The translations under genes and the position numbers were made by a program. A DNA stretch of 64,000 bases, taken from the NCBI GenBank assembly GCA_023078555.1, contig CM041196.1:310001-374000 (forward strand), read 5' to 3'. Positions 12,023-27,878 of this stretch are shown here, piece by piece (position 1 is the stretch's first letter; every line of letters begins with the position of its first letter). The stretch is from Ulva prolifera. Lineage: Eukaryota > Chlorophyta > Ulvophyceae > Ulvales > Ulvaceae. The notes under the pieces are model-generated. The model had not been told where the DNA came from. It saw only the letters and a program-made list of their open reading frames with translations, and did not search any database.

Positions 12023-12775
12023 CTGTAGGCTTGTCCAATAGTTTGCGAGCAGAATTGTTCCGCCAATCCTGTGCCAGAGCAATCACTGTAACTTTTGCCA
12101 GCTGTTGCAGTCAAGATGATCCTACATGTAGGACAATGACTGTGTAAGATATACGGCTGTACCCTGACCTCGTCAGCAGGCTTCTGCGTGCTGCATGATG
12201 GCCATGAGATATACAATGACTGTTGTTACAAAACAAGGGAATATTTAGATCAACCAGAATGCAGGAGAAATATGGCATCATTCCCTGTGGAATGAGTGTG
12301 TTCCTCTACCAGCATGGTATACAGGTTTTTGCGGTATCAAGACATGTACAAAGAAACCCCCTGTGGATGCCGCACTCCACTTTGTGGTCCACGGCCTCGG
12401 CATATGAGCCGTCGCCACGAAAATTTTGACAACACATCACACGCATCTCGTATCAGATGGTCCATGAGTTCGCCCGCCCCGTCACAGAGCTCCCCGAGGC
12501 AGCACCACGGTTGCCACAAGTCTCCTGACCACATCGATCCTGCACGAGTCGCAGCCTGCATCACTGCAATGCATGGCCATCTGAATCCGACGGCAGACGG
12601 ACCAAAACAAGCGCGCCTCCCTCCCCCCGCTCCAGACGCCATTGTGAGCTTCGCGCAGGTCGTGACTCATCGCCCTCGAAACAACTGCGCCCGCCTACCC
12701 GGCGGCGGCTCTGCGCATGCGTGCAGCCGTAAACAAGTGCTCAAGCGGGCCAGCCGCCGGGACAGCCGCGGCGGC
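12023..12775. other. Convergent intergenic region
   Basis: This spans the 3' ends of the unknown gene (+) and MCM5 (-). TGTAA words, the usual green-algal poly(A) signal, occur at 12017-12021 (overlapping the stop codon) and again near 12086 and 12140 on the plus strand. No coding region is supported; long open frames here are antisense shadows. Confidence 0.45.
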
Positions 12776-16937
<4,162 letters not shown>

Positions 16938-18110
16938 ATTTCAAATTTACAGGTTACAGGACGGCTCGTGTTCTCTTTAGCGAAAGATACGAGAATCGTC
17001 CTGACGTGAAGGCACTACAGGCATGGGTTGAGTTTCAACGTCCACAACACAAGCCTGAGACCAAGCATTCACATCGGTGAGAAGCAGGAAACCATACTAA
17101 GCTGTGTTGCAGTGACAATTCTCGCGTCGCGGCGCATTCAGTGAAACTGAATTCTGTTCTCGAATGGTTTCCAACCCGCGATAAGCCGTACGGATGCGTG
17201 ACCCACCGCGGAGATTCGGGCGCCGGCATGAGATCAGCGCAACTTTGGCCACCGCCGTCAGCATAACCGATGTTTCAGACATAAAGAAGATACACAGTAA
17301 CGATTCACCGAACAGTACGTCCAGGACCCTTCGCTGCCAACGGTCACAGGTGCGGTTCACACTACATTGACTTCCGTGTGCCAGCCTGGATGTCATCCGA
17401 CGTCCACTGATATGGTTGATACGGCTATACTTTTGGCGATATCATGTCTGCATAGCTCAGTGCAGCTTGGCTCCGAACCTGAACCTCGCAGAGTAGCGTA
17501 GCTGGGTCATGCCTGGCGGGCACCTGTTTTGAGGGAAACGCTTGCAACAGACAGAGTCCAATGCTTCCGCAAGGCATGAATTTGTTTAGATGAGGCAGAC
17601 AGCTCACCCCAGCGCCGACCGAATCAGCTGCCTCAGCTGCACGCTCGGGACCGACAGTCACTAACCGCACAGCACGTCCTCCGCTGGCTTTATGCAGAAA
17701 TGCGTGGCAATTCAATTGGGTACTTCTGTTGCAGGAGTGAGTCAAGATGTTGAGCTCGCAGCTGTACCAGAATGCCGGCCTGTATGGCATGTTCAAGTCC
17801 AACATGTCGGCATCCAAGTCATTGTGCGTTCCAGCTTCAATGTCGTCTTTAGCAACACCGCTTGAATCATCTTTGACGTTTGGCGGCGAAGCGGCCATGT
17901 CGGGCACTGCAAGCAACCAGCAGCCGCACCGCTGTCTTGCCGGAGCTTTTCCGGGACAGGATCGACTGTTGGCCGCGGCCCGTAGACAGCACTGAAGATA
18001 ACAGCCCATGAAGATGACTTTAGCGGCATCTGCCATGCGCTTAGTCTGTCTGTCAAGGGCCCGTCTTGGTGAGCGGGTGATGAATTGTGGGTGTATGTTT
18101 GTGCAGTGCC
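16938..18110. other. Divergent promoter region between MCM5 and ADP/ATP carrier
   Basis: About 1.2 kb separates the two divergent start codons. I saw no coding region and no TATA box close to either start. A TTTGGCGG word near 17878 resembles an E2F site but is over 900 bp from MCM5, so it is not claimed. Confidence 0.45.
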
Positions 18111-19636
18111 ATGGCCTCTGCTGACGAGGGCAAGAAGGTCGCTCCAAGCGCACAAGACAAGGCTATCAGTTTTGCCAAAGACCTGGCCGCTGGTGGTGTT
18201 GCCGGAGCCATTTCCAAGACTCTGGTGGCTCCCATCGAGCGTGTGAAGCTGCTCCTACAAACCCAGGATTCAAACCCTCGTATCAAGTCGGGAGAAATTC
18301 CCAGGTACAAGGGAATTGTTGACTGCTTTGTCCGTGTGTCTTCCGAGCAGGGAATCGCTTCGTTCTGGCGTGGAAACATGGCCAATGTGGTCCGGTACTT
18401 CCCAACGCAAGCGTTCAACTTTGCGTTCAAGGACACCATCAAGGGCCTGTTCCCTAAGTACTCTCCCAAGGAGGACTTTTTGAAGTTCTTCGCCGTCAAT
18501 CTGGCATCCGGCGGACTTGCTGGCGCGGGTTCATTGCTAATTGTCTACCCGTTGGACTTTGCGCGAACACGCCTGGCTGCTGGTGCGATATTAAACGCTT
18601 GCATAGTAGTGGACATGCACAGAAAGTATGTTCCTTGGGAATGTCAAATACTTATGCGCTTGGTTTGCATCATGGTGCGGCGCACAAGCAATTTGGGTTA
18701 CCGCTAACTCTGGGTTACCGCTAACTCTGGAGCATGTGTTAGTTCCACATTTAAATGTGCACACTGTACAACAGCCTACGTTTCTTGCCAGTAATCATTA
18801 CCAGCCCATTGTTTTGCAGATGTTGGCTCCAATAAAGCGCGAGAGTTCACTGGATTGGTGGACTGCATCTCCAAGACCGCATCACGTGGTGGCATGAGTG
18901 CCCTCTACCAAGGCTTTGGAGTCTCTGTGCAGGGTATCATTGTGTACCGTGGAGCATACTTTGGTCTGTACGACACAGCCAGCCAAGTGGTCTTCGGTGA
19001 TAACGCAAAGAATGCCAATGTGTTCTACAAATGGATGGTCGCACAGGTGGTCACAACCGTGGCTGGCATTGCATCATACCCCTTCGACACTGTCCGGCGG
19101 CGTCTGATGATGCAGGTGTGCTTCGCCAACTGTATTGCAATTTGTGACGGTGATCATCAATGCCTTGCATGTTTGGATGAGCAATCTGTGTACAATGATC
19201 ATTCTGTGATGCATGAACAGAATGCACAGTGAACATACTTTGCTCTGCTGTTCTTTGTTTTTGCTCCGCGAATGTGCGTGATTGGTGCTGTGCACTTCCT
19301 CCACTGCCTGGTTCGCTGTTTTCTCTGGCACCAATCTGCCAGATTATTGTTGTTGTCTGCATGTTTTACCGTGCATCGAACTGTTTTTATTGATCGACAC
19401 AAGATTTCCAGTAGTCTGCCAATAGGCATACATTCCCCCAACGCATCTCACACTGCGTACAGTCCGGCGCCAAGGAGAAGATGTACGCTGGTACTCTGGA
19501 CTGCTGGCGCAAGATTGCTGCCAATGAGGGCATGAACGCTTTCTTCAAGGGCGCTGGCTCCAACATCCTGCGTGGTACTGGTGGTGCCATTGTGCTTGTT
19601 CTCTACGATGAGATCAAGAAGGTCCTGTCTATCTAA
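18111..19636 (+). CDS. AAC: Mitochondrial ADP/ATP carrier
   Basis: This inner-membrane antiporter exchanges matrix ATP for cytosolic ADP. Three exons, 18111-18582, 18820-19115 and 19463-19636, join in phases 1 and 0 to give 313 residues. The three mitochondrial-carrier repeats each show the Px[DE]xx[RK] signature: PIERVK (41-46), PLDFAR (147-152) and PFDTVR (245-250). The nucleotide-carrier signature RRRLMMQ (250-256) ends exon 2; the usual form is RRRMMM. The N-terminus (MASADEGKK) is short, without the cleavable extension found in many land-plant AACs. It ends [11 protein letters not shown]. Intron 1 contains a 17-bp tandem duplication at 18695-18728. The start is fixed by the lack of family sequence upstream of the ATG. 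The identity is secure. Confidence 0.95.
18695..18728. repeat. 17-bp exact tandem duplication
   Basis: The unit gggttaccgctaactct occurs twice head to tail in intron 1 of the ADP/ATP carrier gene. It looks like a recent slippage or repair duplication. Confidence 0.9.
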
Positions 19637-20594
19637 GGCTCACCAGACCGCCCAAGCCTTCACTGCTGTGGTTTACAAGGAGCATCGGGGTGCACTGAGC
19701 CACCTGACCAACCCAGTGAGGCGTGGCTACACACGCCAATGCGTAGGGATGCTGTCAGTTGAAATCGGTATCTCATGAATTGGTGACTAGGGTTACACTG
19801 TGGTTCTGTTTTCAGTCGCTGAAGTTGCCGAAATGTGGTATTAGGCTAAGAACATGATTTCAAGGCAAATTGCATAGCTCATGGCAGCGCAGGTGTGACT
19901 GGACATCCACAAATCTATGAAATGGTCCTGTGGAGGTCATTTAGTGTTCGGTCAGTACATGCACGGTGTAACACTGCGTCATACGTGAAGATTTCAACTC
20001 TGACTGTGCCCATGTACAGTTTTCAGAAAGGGGGTGATAACGCATGATGTCCGGCGTCTGAGATCTTGCATCGTGAAACAGCGGTCGCTTTGGAAAGCAG
20101 GGACGTGCACTGCCTGTGGAGCATCCAACTTGATCGCCAAAACACCGCGTGAAACAAAGCTTTGGCAGGGGTTGAGGCACCATTGTTGATAATTCAAGCT
20201 GCAAGTGGAGTTTGATGTCGAGCCGGAGCACGCTGTGCAATGGCTAGCGGTACAGTATAACAGCGACTCTGAGTCCGTCGAGCTGCTCTGTGACATCGCC
20301 CCTATGATCCTGCTTCATGCAGCTGTGTTCCACAGATTTTGCAAGCAATTGAATTTGATGCATATCCTCATTGTAGATCTCACCAACCTCATTCGTTTGC
20401 CTGAAGGGATGTCGCGGCGTTCAGGCCCCCCGACTGGCACTATATAACGGGGCTCAGTCGGCGGAGGCGGACGCACTTGAAACAGCATAGCATTGACGAA
20501 GCAGGCGTGTCTCCTGCAGTCCGGCTGAAGAATTGACAAGTGGAGAAAGACTGCCTCTTTCACCTGTTCAGGCACTCGGAGCAGGGTAAAAAAA
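19637..20594. other. Intergenic, ADP/ATP carrier 3' UTR and eL15 promoter
   Basis: No coding region is supported. A TGTAA word near 19967 could be the carrier poly(A) signal. A TATA-like box lies at 20441-20447 upstream of eL15. Confidence 0.45.
20441..20447 (+). promoter_or_regulatory. TATA-like box upstream of eL15
   Basis: The sequence tatataa lies 147 nt before the eL15 start codon at 20595. It is the clearest TATA-like word in front of any gene here, and highly expressed ribosomal protein genes are plausible users. A transcription start site was not established. Confidence 0.35.
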
Positions 20595-21856
20595 ATGGGC
20601 GCGTACAAGGTACGGCACTTGCTGGTAAACATAGTCGTGACGTTTCAAGCGATACAAGTATAGCAGGCGCTGTAAGATTATGTCAAAGATGAAGTTGCTG
20701 CTGTGTGATGCGCTGGCTGCTGTGATCGTCTTTAATTCATTCCGTGCATGCAGTACGTTCAAGAGCTTTGGCGCAAGAAGCAGAGCGATGTTATGCGCTT
20801 TCTGCTCCGCGTGAGGTGCTGGGAATACCGCAATGGCAAGGCCATCACTCGTGTCAGCCGGCCTACACGGCCCGAGAAGGCACGCACTGTGGGGTACAAA
20901 GCCAAGCAGGGCTATGTTGTGTACCGTGTGCGTGTCCGCCGCGGTAACCGCAAACGCCCAGTTTCCAAGGTTTGCTGCCATTTTCACTTTTGTCTTTGAC
21001 TCCTGTCATTTGTGGCGTGGTATGCGCGCCCGTTGCTTGTCGACAACATGGCAGGTTGCCGCAGCGAAGACGGCCCGCAAGCTTTCGAGACATGTCGGGG
21101 ACAAGTAACGTCAATTGTTGTTATGATATCGATTCAATGTGCATTGTTCATCCTGGTGCTGACAGGCATGTTGAGAAGTCCCGGTCATGACATTGAGCAA
21201 ATGGTTGCAGGGAATCATGTACGGCAAGCCTGTCCACCAGGGTATCTCTCAGCTCAAACCTACCAAGAACCTGAGGGCTCTTGCAGAGGAGCGCGTGGGC
21301 CGCGCATGTGGTGGCCTGCGTGTCCTAAACTCTTACTGGGTAAACCAGGATTCAACCTACAAGTACTATGAGGTTGTGCTGGTGGACCCAGCGCACAACG
21401 CCATTCGCAACGTACGATTTCTTGCTCGCTGTGTTCCTGCGATCTATCGTTCACATGCCATGGCTGGACTGCCCTGCAATTGTCGAGCATAACATGCGTC
21501 TCGCTTCTGTCTATCAAAATGTGCGCCATCCAGAGCACTCGCAAGGAACATTATCAATCCATTCTCTGGTGGTAAAAGAACCAGATATCTGGAACACCGT
21601 GCAGAGTCCTGCGAGCTTGCTACCGTTGTGCTGGCGAAAAGGTATCCATAGTCAACGACAAGCCTCTCTGTTTTCCCACCTTGCGCACATTTACATGCTC
21701 GCAGGCCCAGTGCCCAGCACTGTTTCACCTCCCTAAATGCACTTGATAGATCTACTGTATGCGCCCTTGCTACACGTGCATGCATGGTGAACACAGTACG
21801 CTCTTGGGCCGCTGCAGCCAACCATGCATGCACGCAGTGACGTGGGCTGTGCACCC

Positions 21857-21887
<31 letters not shown>

Positions 21888-22648
21888 ACACCAGCCCATG
21901 CTCGGCCGGTGGTCCACTTCACGTTGCTAAACAACGCACAGCGCTAGCAGGGCTCCCCTCACACCTGGCGTGCATCCTGACCGACACAGTCACAAGTGAG
22001 CGCCTGGGCTGTGGCCAAGAGCCCTGCGCCGGCAACATGTGCCAGCTGGTATTCCAGACAGCGGCGCAAGCAGGCAGCCCTCGAGTCAGCGCCTGACATC
22101 CGAGTCGCGTGCAGGACGCCCGTGCGAACTGGATCTGCAACCCCACCCACAAGCACCGTGAGATCCGCGGCATCACCAGCGCCGGCCGCAAGTACCGCGG
22201 CCTGCATGGCAAGGGCCACCTCTACACGAAGTCGCGCCCCTCCCGCCGCGCGACCTGGAAGCACAACAACACCAAGGTCCTCCGCCGCTACCGGTGCGCC
22301 CTCCCCTCTGCCCCCTGCTGAACCTGCCGATCTCGTCACACGTCAGTATGTGGGTGCGGCAGTGGTTGTTACGTCCGCCACATGCCACTCACGCATGTGC
22401 TAGGCACTGCGCTCCTCATGCATGAACGTTTCGGCTTCTGTTGCCAGCAACGTCAGCAGCCATTGGCCGACCTCATGTGGTGCGATGACGTGGACGCATC
22501 AGTCAGCGTCACCTGAGTCGAAGGAAAACGTGCTGCGAGATCTGGCGGGTGACTCATATTGCTGGACCGGTCTCCAGTGTGAGGCAACAAGCTTCTTGTC
22601 GGGAGCTTGCACTTCTGCGCTGACGCCTGCGCCATGTGATGCAGGTAG
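20595..22648 (+). CDS. RPL15: 60S ribosomal protein eL15 (L15e)
   Basis: This is a structural protein of the cytosolic large ribosomal subunit. Exons: 20595-20609 (15 nt, MGAYK), 20754-20969, 21211-21411, 22115-22293 and a proposed final exon 22645-22648 (gtag). The start joins as MGAYK plus [17 protein letters not shown], exactly the family N-terminus. [41 protein letters not shown] and the Arg/Lys-rich tail follow. The coding exon ends inside the last arginine codon (tac cg, donor GTGCGC). Acceptor ATGCAG then adds g plus tag, giving ...RRYR and 204 residues, which is the usual eukaryotic length. Reading through the donor would instead add CALPSAPC before a TGA. Identity is certain; the terminal 4-nt exon is the better of two readings. 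Confidence 0.93.
21854..21892. repeat. Poly-C tract followed by (CA)n
   Basis: Twenty C residues run directly into about nine CA units inside intron 3 of the eL15 gene. This is simple-sequence DNA with no other signal. Confidence 0.9.
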
Positions 22649-23302
22649 AGAGGAACTGGCTGGCCGCTGCGCCATGGAAGCGAGACGACTGTTGGTTGTG
22701 TTCTTGGACCGGTGTGCTTGTGCATGGTTGGCGCTGCACCTGGTGGGTTAGGATGTGCTGTATTGCCGGTTGCTCAGCCTCAGGTTGGGTGTGCTATGGC
22801 TGTGAGTACCAGCTCACCGATGTAACATCAAACTTCCGATGTCCGATGCTGTCTGAAATGGTGGAGCACGAACGAGTGTGTCGTTGCGACTTCAAACTTG
22901 TGCAAGAAGAGTCAGGTTCTCGTATGCGTTCTGTACTATGATCGATCGATGAGCCAATTTGACGACTGACGCGTACGTACACGCGATCAGGTGTGCATGG
23001 TTTTGCGTTTCCAGACATGCAAAGACATTGTGCGCCACAAATCAGCGTGAACGTGCATGGATGGTGGCGAAAGCTGCATAGAAGGTGGCTGGTGGTGCGT
23101 TTGGAACGTGCAAGCGACCGATTACGTCCTCGCATGACTTCGGGGCATAAGTACGTACCGACGGCGAAGGAAGGCTATCTTCAGCATTGAACGTACACAG
23201 TCTTCTGTTGTGCGGGTCATGCGGAAGTAGCGTGGGGATGTAATCCTTCATTGACAGGCACATTGTGCCTCAGTAGCTGTTCGAGCGCCAAATCGATAAA
23301 TA
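22649..23302. other. Intergenic, no supported gene
   Basis: This lies between eL15 and the kinase gene. Only short, unrecognisable frames are present. It should contain the kinase promoter. Confidence 0.45.
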
Positions 23303-26300
23303 ATGGCTTTGCCTGATCTTACTGAGCATGGCTACCGTGTTATCACGCCTCTGGGCCAGGGAGCAGAGGGTGTTGTGTACAAAGCTGTGTTTATTGGCAA
23401 GGCGAAGAAAGGTGCCATGGAGCCGAATCAAGCAGTTGCAATCAAGTTCACACCTGCTCCAAAAGTTCGACCGAATGAAGTGCTCTTGCAAGCTCGAGTG
23501 CAACATATCAATGTGATCCGGCTCTATGATGTATTCAGGTGCAGCACACAAGGGCCGAGATTGCCCAGCCTACATGGGCCATGCGCGCCACGACGCTGCG
23601 ATTGTATTCGGGCATATTGTATGTGGGCTGTACCGTAATGCATTCCAGTTGCACCTCCCCTCGCTGATGCTGTGCTCATGTTCGTGAGTACGCCTGCAAG
23701 AAGTACATATGCAGGATGACGGACACATCAGGATGTGCATTCGTGGCGGTAGTCATGGAAATCGCAGATCCGTCTACCTATGGCCTACCAGGATCGTCGT
23801 TGTGGTCATGCGTCGAAGCGACTGTCAAAGAGAACATGAACAAAGTCGTCTACGGACGGGAAGTCGGAGCCACGATCCGGGCTCCCATCATCGGAGGGGA
23901 GCCAATGATTCGCTGGATGTTTCTACAGGTGCTTATTGTTCCGCGAAGGTGTCCCCTGGCGGTGGATAAACAGAGCACGCCCTGATCGGAGCACAGCACA
24001 GCACACGCTGCAGCGTAGGCATTGCCATGCCGAGGTAGACAATCGTGGTGCATTAAAGGTGAACGTGAGAGTTTGACACCTATGTCCCTGCTATTTCTTC
24101 TTCCTATTTTAAGACTGCAGATGGATAGGTGCCCCAGGCCATCACACATGGCACCTTGCGGTCACAATTGCCTGAGGCCTTGCAATTCCGCAATTGGTGC
24201 AGGTGGCATCAGCACTAGACTACCTGCATAGGCATCCGCTTGGCATCTGCAACCGGGACGTGAAACCAGAGAATGTGCTGGTCGTCACATTTGAGCCGCA
24301 TGCTGACGGCGTGATGCGCCCAGTCTGCAAAATCGCAGACTTTGGTTTCAGCAAAGCCAACAGCACAGCCCAGTCTAATGTCTTCATCACTCGGCTAGGC
24401 ACAGCGTTCTATGTGGCGCCAGAAATCTTCCTCCTAAAATCGTGCGTGCTCCTTCGCTCCATGAGATGACAGTTCTGTGTCAACAAGTTCAGGCCCAGAA
24501 TTGTCAAATGCGTGTCCATGTGCACTGTCATGATTGACCATTGAAACCGCCTTGACAGGGCTCTGCATGCTGCGTTGTTTTCTTGCATACGCCTGGTGGC
24601 CCCACAGGCCACATGCCCAACGCGTCAAGACTGTACTGCAGTGTCCGGTGCTTTGTGTGTTCTATGCATGCGCATTGCATGCTGGATACTGCAATCATGG
24701 GTAAGTCTCTGATCCGTTGGGCGTGGTTTCATGTGAGGGCGCAGAGATGTCCACCAGTATCTGTTGGGACATGTGCCACCCACAGCTGGTTTCGTGTGGA
24801 GATGCTCCCCGGGACTTGCTGTACGTGTCGCATTTGTTCTGAGGCACAATCGAGCGTGTGTAGCCTGTGAGCACATTCATAGCCTATGCCAATGCTGGTC
24901 TGCTGTGCTGACGATTCACAGCGACGCCGGACTGCGCATCCAGAGAAGCAGTAGAAAAAAACAGTTTGTCACGATGCACTGTCACGCTCAGCTTGACCAC
25001 GTGGACACGAGACGCCTTGTTGGGAACTGCAGTGCCCGCATGTCACAATTGCTGCTGCAGCACAGCGGTACCGCATGGCGGTCCCGCCGCACGTCGACTG
25101 CGACCACCGCACTGACGTGCGTAGCTTTCTGGCGCTTTCATACAGAAACACGTTAAGTTGCGCTGATATCCAGGCACGAAACAGCAATGCACCCTTCCCA
25201 CATGCACCGCAGCTTCTGTTGCACGGGATCCCCCAGCCTCATCTCATCACATGCGTCGGCGCACGTATGCGGCATTGCCCCCCCCCCCCCCCCCGGTGTG
25301 CGAGCACATTAGCGCTCGCGCATGCCGCAACCACCGCCCCACCGCAGCACCCACCCAGCGCTGCCCGCTGTTGCTGCGCTCCTCACCAGTGTGGGGTGGC
25401 AGCAGTGCATTCACGCGCCAGGCTGTGCTGCTGCAGGGACCGCAGCGAGGGCTACGACGGCTCGAAGGCCGACGTGTGGAGCGCGGGCATCTTGCTGTAC
25501 ACGCTCACCTCCGGCCTGCGGCCGTTCCAGGCGCGGCCGGAGGACGACGACAAGGTGGTGATGATGCGCGCGACGCAGCAGCGCCACGTGGACACGCTGT
25601 TCGGGCAGCTCGCGCGTGTCGGCGCCTCCCCGGAGCTCATCGACCTCCTCCGGGGCATGCTCTGCATCGACCCCGAGCAGCGCCTCTCGATGCTCCAGGT
25701 GCTCACCGCACACCCTGGCACCCGCGCCTCGAATAACTTGAATTGACGCGCCCCGGAGCACTGCAGCGCACGGCCCGATGCACCCTCAAGGGATGCTGCG
25801 CTGGCCTCCGCTTTTTGTTCCGCCAGTAACCTCAACCCAGTCCACACGTCCATCAACTGATCCTCAACGGTGGCTGTGATACGACAGCACGCCGCGAAAC
25901 GGCTGGCAAGTGTTGCATCTGCCGCGCAGGTGATCAACCACGGGTGGAGCCGCAAACTCAACTACGACATCATCGCTCCGGTCGCGGCGCCGGGGGCGGG
26001 CGACGGGAGCAACGGCGATGCCGCCGCGCAGCAGAAGCGGCCGCTGCCGTGCTGGGACTGGCTACACGCGGCCGCGGAGCGCAGCGTGGCTGAGGCGCAA
26101 CAGGCCTGGGCAGATGCCCGCGCGCGGGACGACTTTGCCGCGCATGGGTGGAGCCTGCCGTACCCGTACCAAGAAGTCAAGCGGGTACGCCATGCCGCCG
26201 GCTGCCATGCTCTGGCGGACCCCGTGCCAGTGCACTGCTGCGCCTGTGTCCACGTGCCCGGGTCGGCCCCGCTTGTGACCGGCAGCGGCGGTATGCTCGG

Positions 26301-26887
26301 CACCTGTTCACAACTCGGGCGGCATCAGGCGCTGGCACAGGTGCATGCCCATGCCGCGCTGCATGGGTGGCTGCATCCCAGAGACACTGTTTTGCATATG
26401 ACTACAGCCAGTGCTGACATGTCAAAATCTGCACTTTTTGCCGACTACTTTTTGAGCGGCCTTTAAGGGACAGCATTACCGATATTCGACCCCTGGGATC
26501 GCCACGTGCACATGTCGACCCTGCATCGCCTGCGCCACAACCTGCGGCCCCTCAAGCACCTCGTGCCACCACAACCTGCGGCCCCCCTCCCACCTGCTCC
26601 TGGGTGCACCGCCAGCCAAAAGGGGACTCCTGTCTCGATGGGACTGCGCTCTCATCGGCTCCGGCAGCTGTGGCTGCTCCTTTTGAGGCCATCTTGCGCT
26701 GGTACGGGCCACGCGGATGCGGGCGACCACACACACGAGCAACCTTGTACTTTTCTGTGAGTTCCTGTCAGCGCCTGAGTGGCTGCCTGGGCTCATGAAT
26801 TGCTCGCTCTTGCAGATGCTTGACGAAGTACAAAGCCTAGAGGACAGCACGCCCTCCGCAGCGCCGGCTGCTGACGCGGCCGCGTAG
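23303..26887 (+). CDS. CAMK-like serine/threonine protein kinase with H-to-N HRD variant
   Basis: Exons: 23303-23538, 23715-23928, 24203-24441, 25437-25698, 25930 to about 26184 (or further), about 26468-26562 and 26816-26887. The first four junctions are phase-consistent; the join between the fifth and sixth is unresolved. The catalytic domain shows a Gly-rich loop GQGAEGVVYKA (18-28), VAIK with K48, then CNRDVKPEN (166-174), where the usual HRD histidine is Asn but the catalytic Asp (D169) remains. DFG follows as ADFGFSKA (D196), then an APE-like VAPEIF and the subdomain IX signature YDGSKADVWSAGILLYTL. A V-T-F-E-P-H insert separates the catalytic loop and DFG. The C-terminal part (WDWLHAAAERSVAEAQQAW, IFDPWDRHVHMSTLHRLR, then MLDEVQSLEDS to a TAG stop) is not a domain I recognise. 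SnRK/CAMK affinity is inferred from the activation segment; no substrate can be named. Confidence 0.8.
25278..25294. repeat. Poly-C tract (17 C)
   Basis: This homopolymer lies in the large intron before the kinase subdomain IX exon. Similar C runs occur near 2286, 21854 and 54699. Confidence 0.9.
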
Positions 26888-27878
26888 CACGTGCGGGCGC
26901 AATCCCAGGTCGCAGACCGAGCAGCTGAGCTGCAGCGCAAGGCGCGCGGGCGTCCGGCAGCCGCGTGGCCATTGCGATGCTCACAGGGTGATCACAAGCT
27001 GCCTGCGGGCTGACCGGGAGGAGATGCCCCATGCCCTGTGCAGCCGCCAGTGTGGAGCTCGCAGAGGTGCAGCCGGTGCATCTTGAGACCAAGGCAGCCG
27101 ACGTATCCTGAGGCTTTTCATGATGGGATGGTCGTGCCCGGATCGTGAGAGCTGGCGCTCTCAATGGTGCCACGGGCAGTCTCATTGGTTGCGTCGGGGG
27201 CGTCACAACGATGGCACTGGCGTCAGCCTGTCTCAGCATCTGTACGAATCACTGAAGAAGATGATCACACCTGGCTAGTTGGGGACGTTAAGCAGAGCCC
27301 CCAGTGGCGGAGGCTCTGCTGGAGGCCCTCGGCGGCCCATGACGGTCTCTATGCAGTCTTGAGTGGATGGACTTGGGACGACTGTCCTTGTAGGGGACGT
27401 GTTTGTGGTTCATGATGTTCCTGTACAGGCCCTCAGTTTCGTGGAACCTGCCGAAACTCGTGCGTGAGCGTTGAAGTTCTGTTCGAGCTTGTAATGATCA
27501 TTGTCTCTAGAACCAGCGTTGAATGGACAGGCGTTCATGGGTGCACTACACAAGTAACAATCGATGCCTGGTGCACCTCCCATATGGAGCTTTCTGCGTT
27601 GGCTTCATCACAAGATCCTGAAGCTCTAGAAACGATCTCGACTGCATCGGCAATTTAGTTTACCACCACATCATTGTGTGGGATGTTCAGGGGCGTGTGG
27701 TCTCAGGTGTCATTTACACCAATCAGAAATGTGAGATCACAAGCCAGCTCCATCCAAGCCGCATAGCATGCGTAATTACTGTCCAAGCATCGATGTGACG
27801 GTCCAGCAAGCTGTGCTGCGTAGTTTATGCGGCTGTGTATGAGTGTCCGCACAGGCACGGCAGGCGGTGTCGTCCACA
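26888..27878. other. Intergenic, no supported gene
   Basis: This lies between the kinase stop and the ArfGAP start. Nothing recognisable was found on either strand. Confidence 0.45.

Noticed and set aside
17878..17885. E2F-like site TTTGGCGG for MCM5
   Set aside because: It is about 940 bp from the MCM5 start, single, and nearer the ADP/ATP carrier; chance occurrence is likely.
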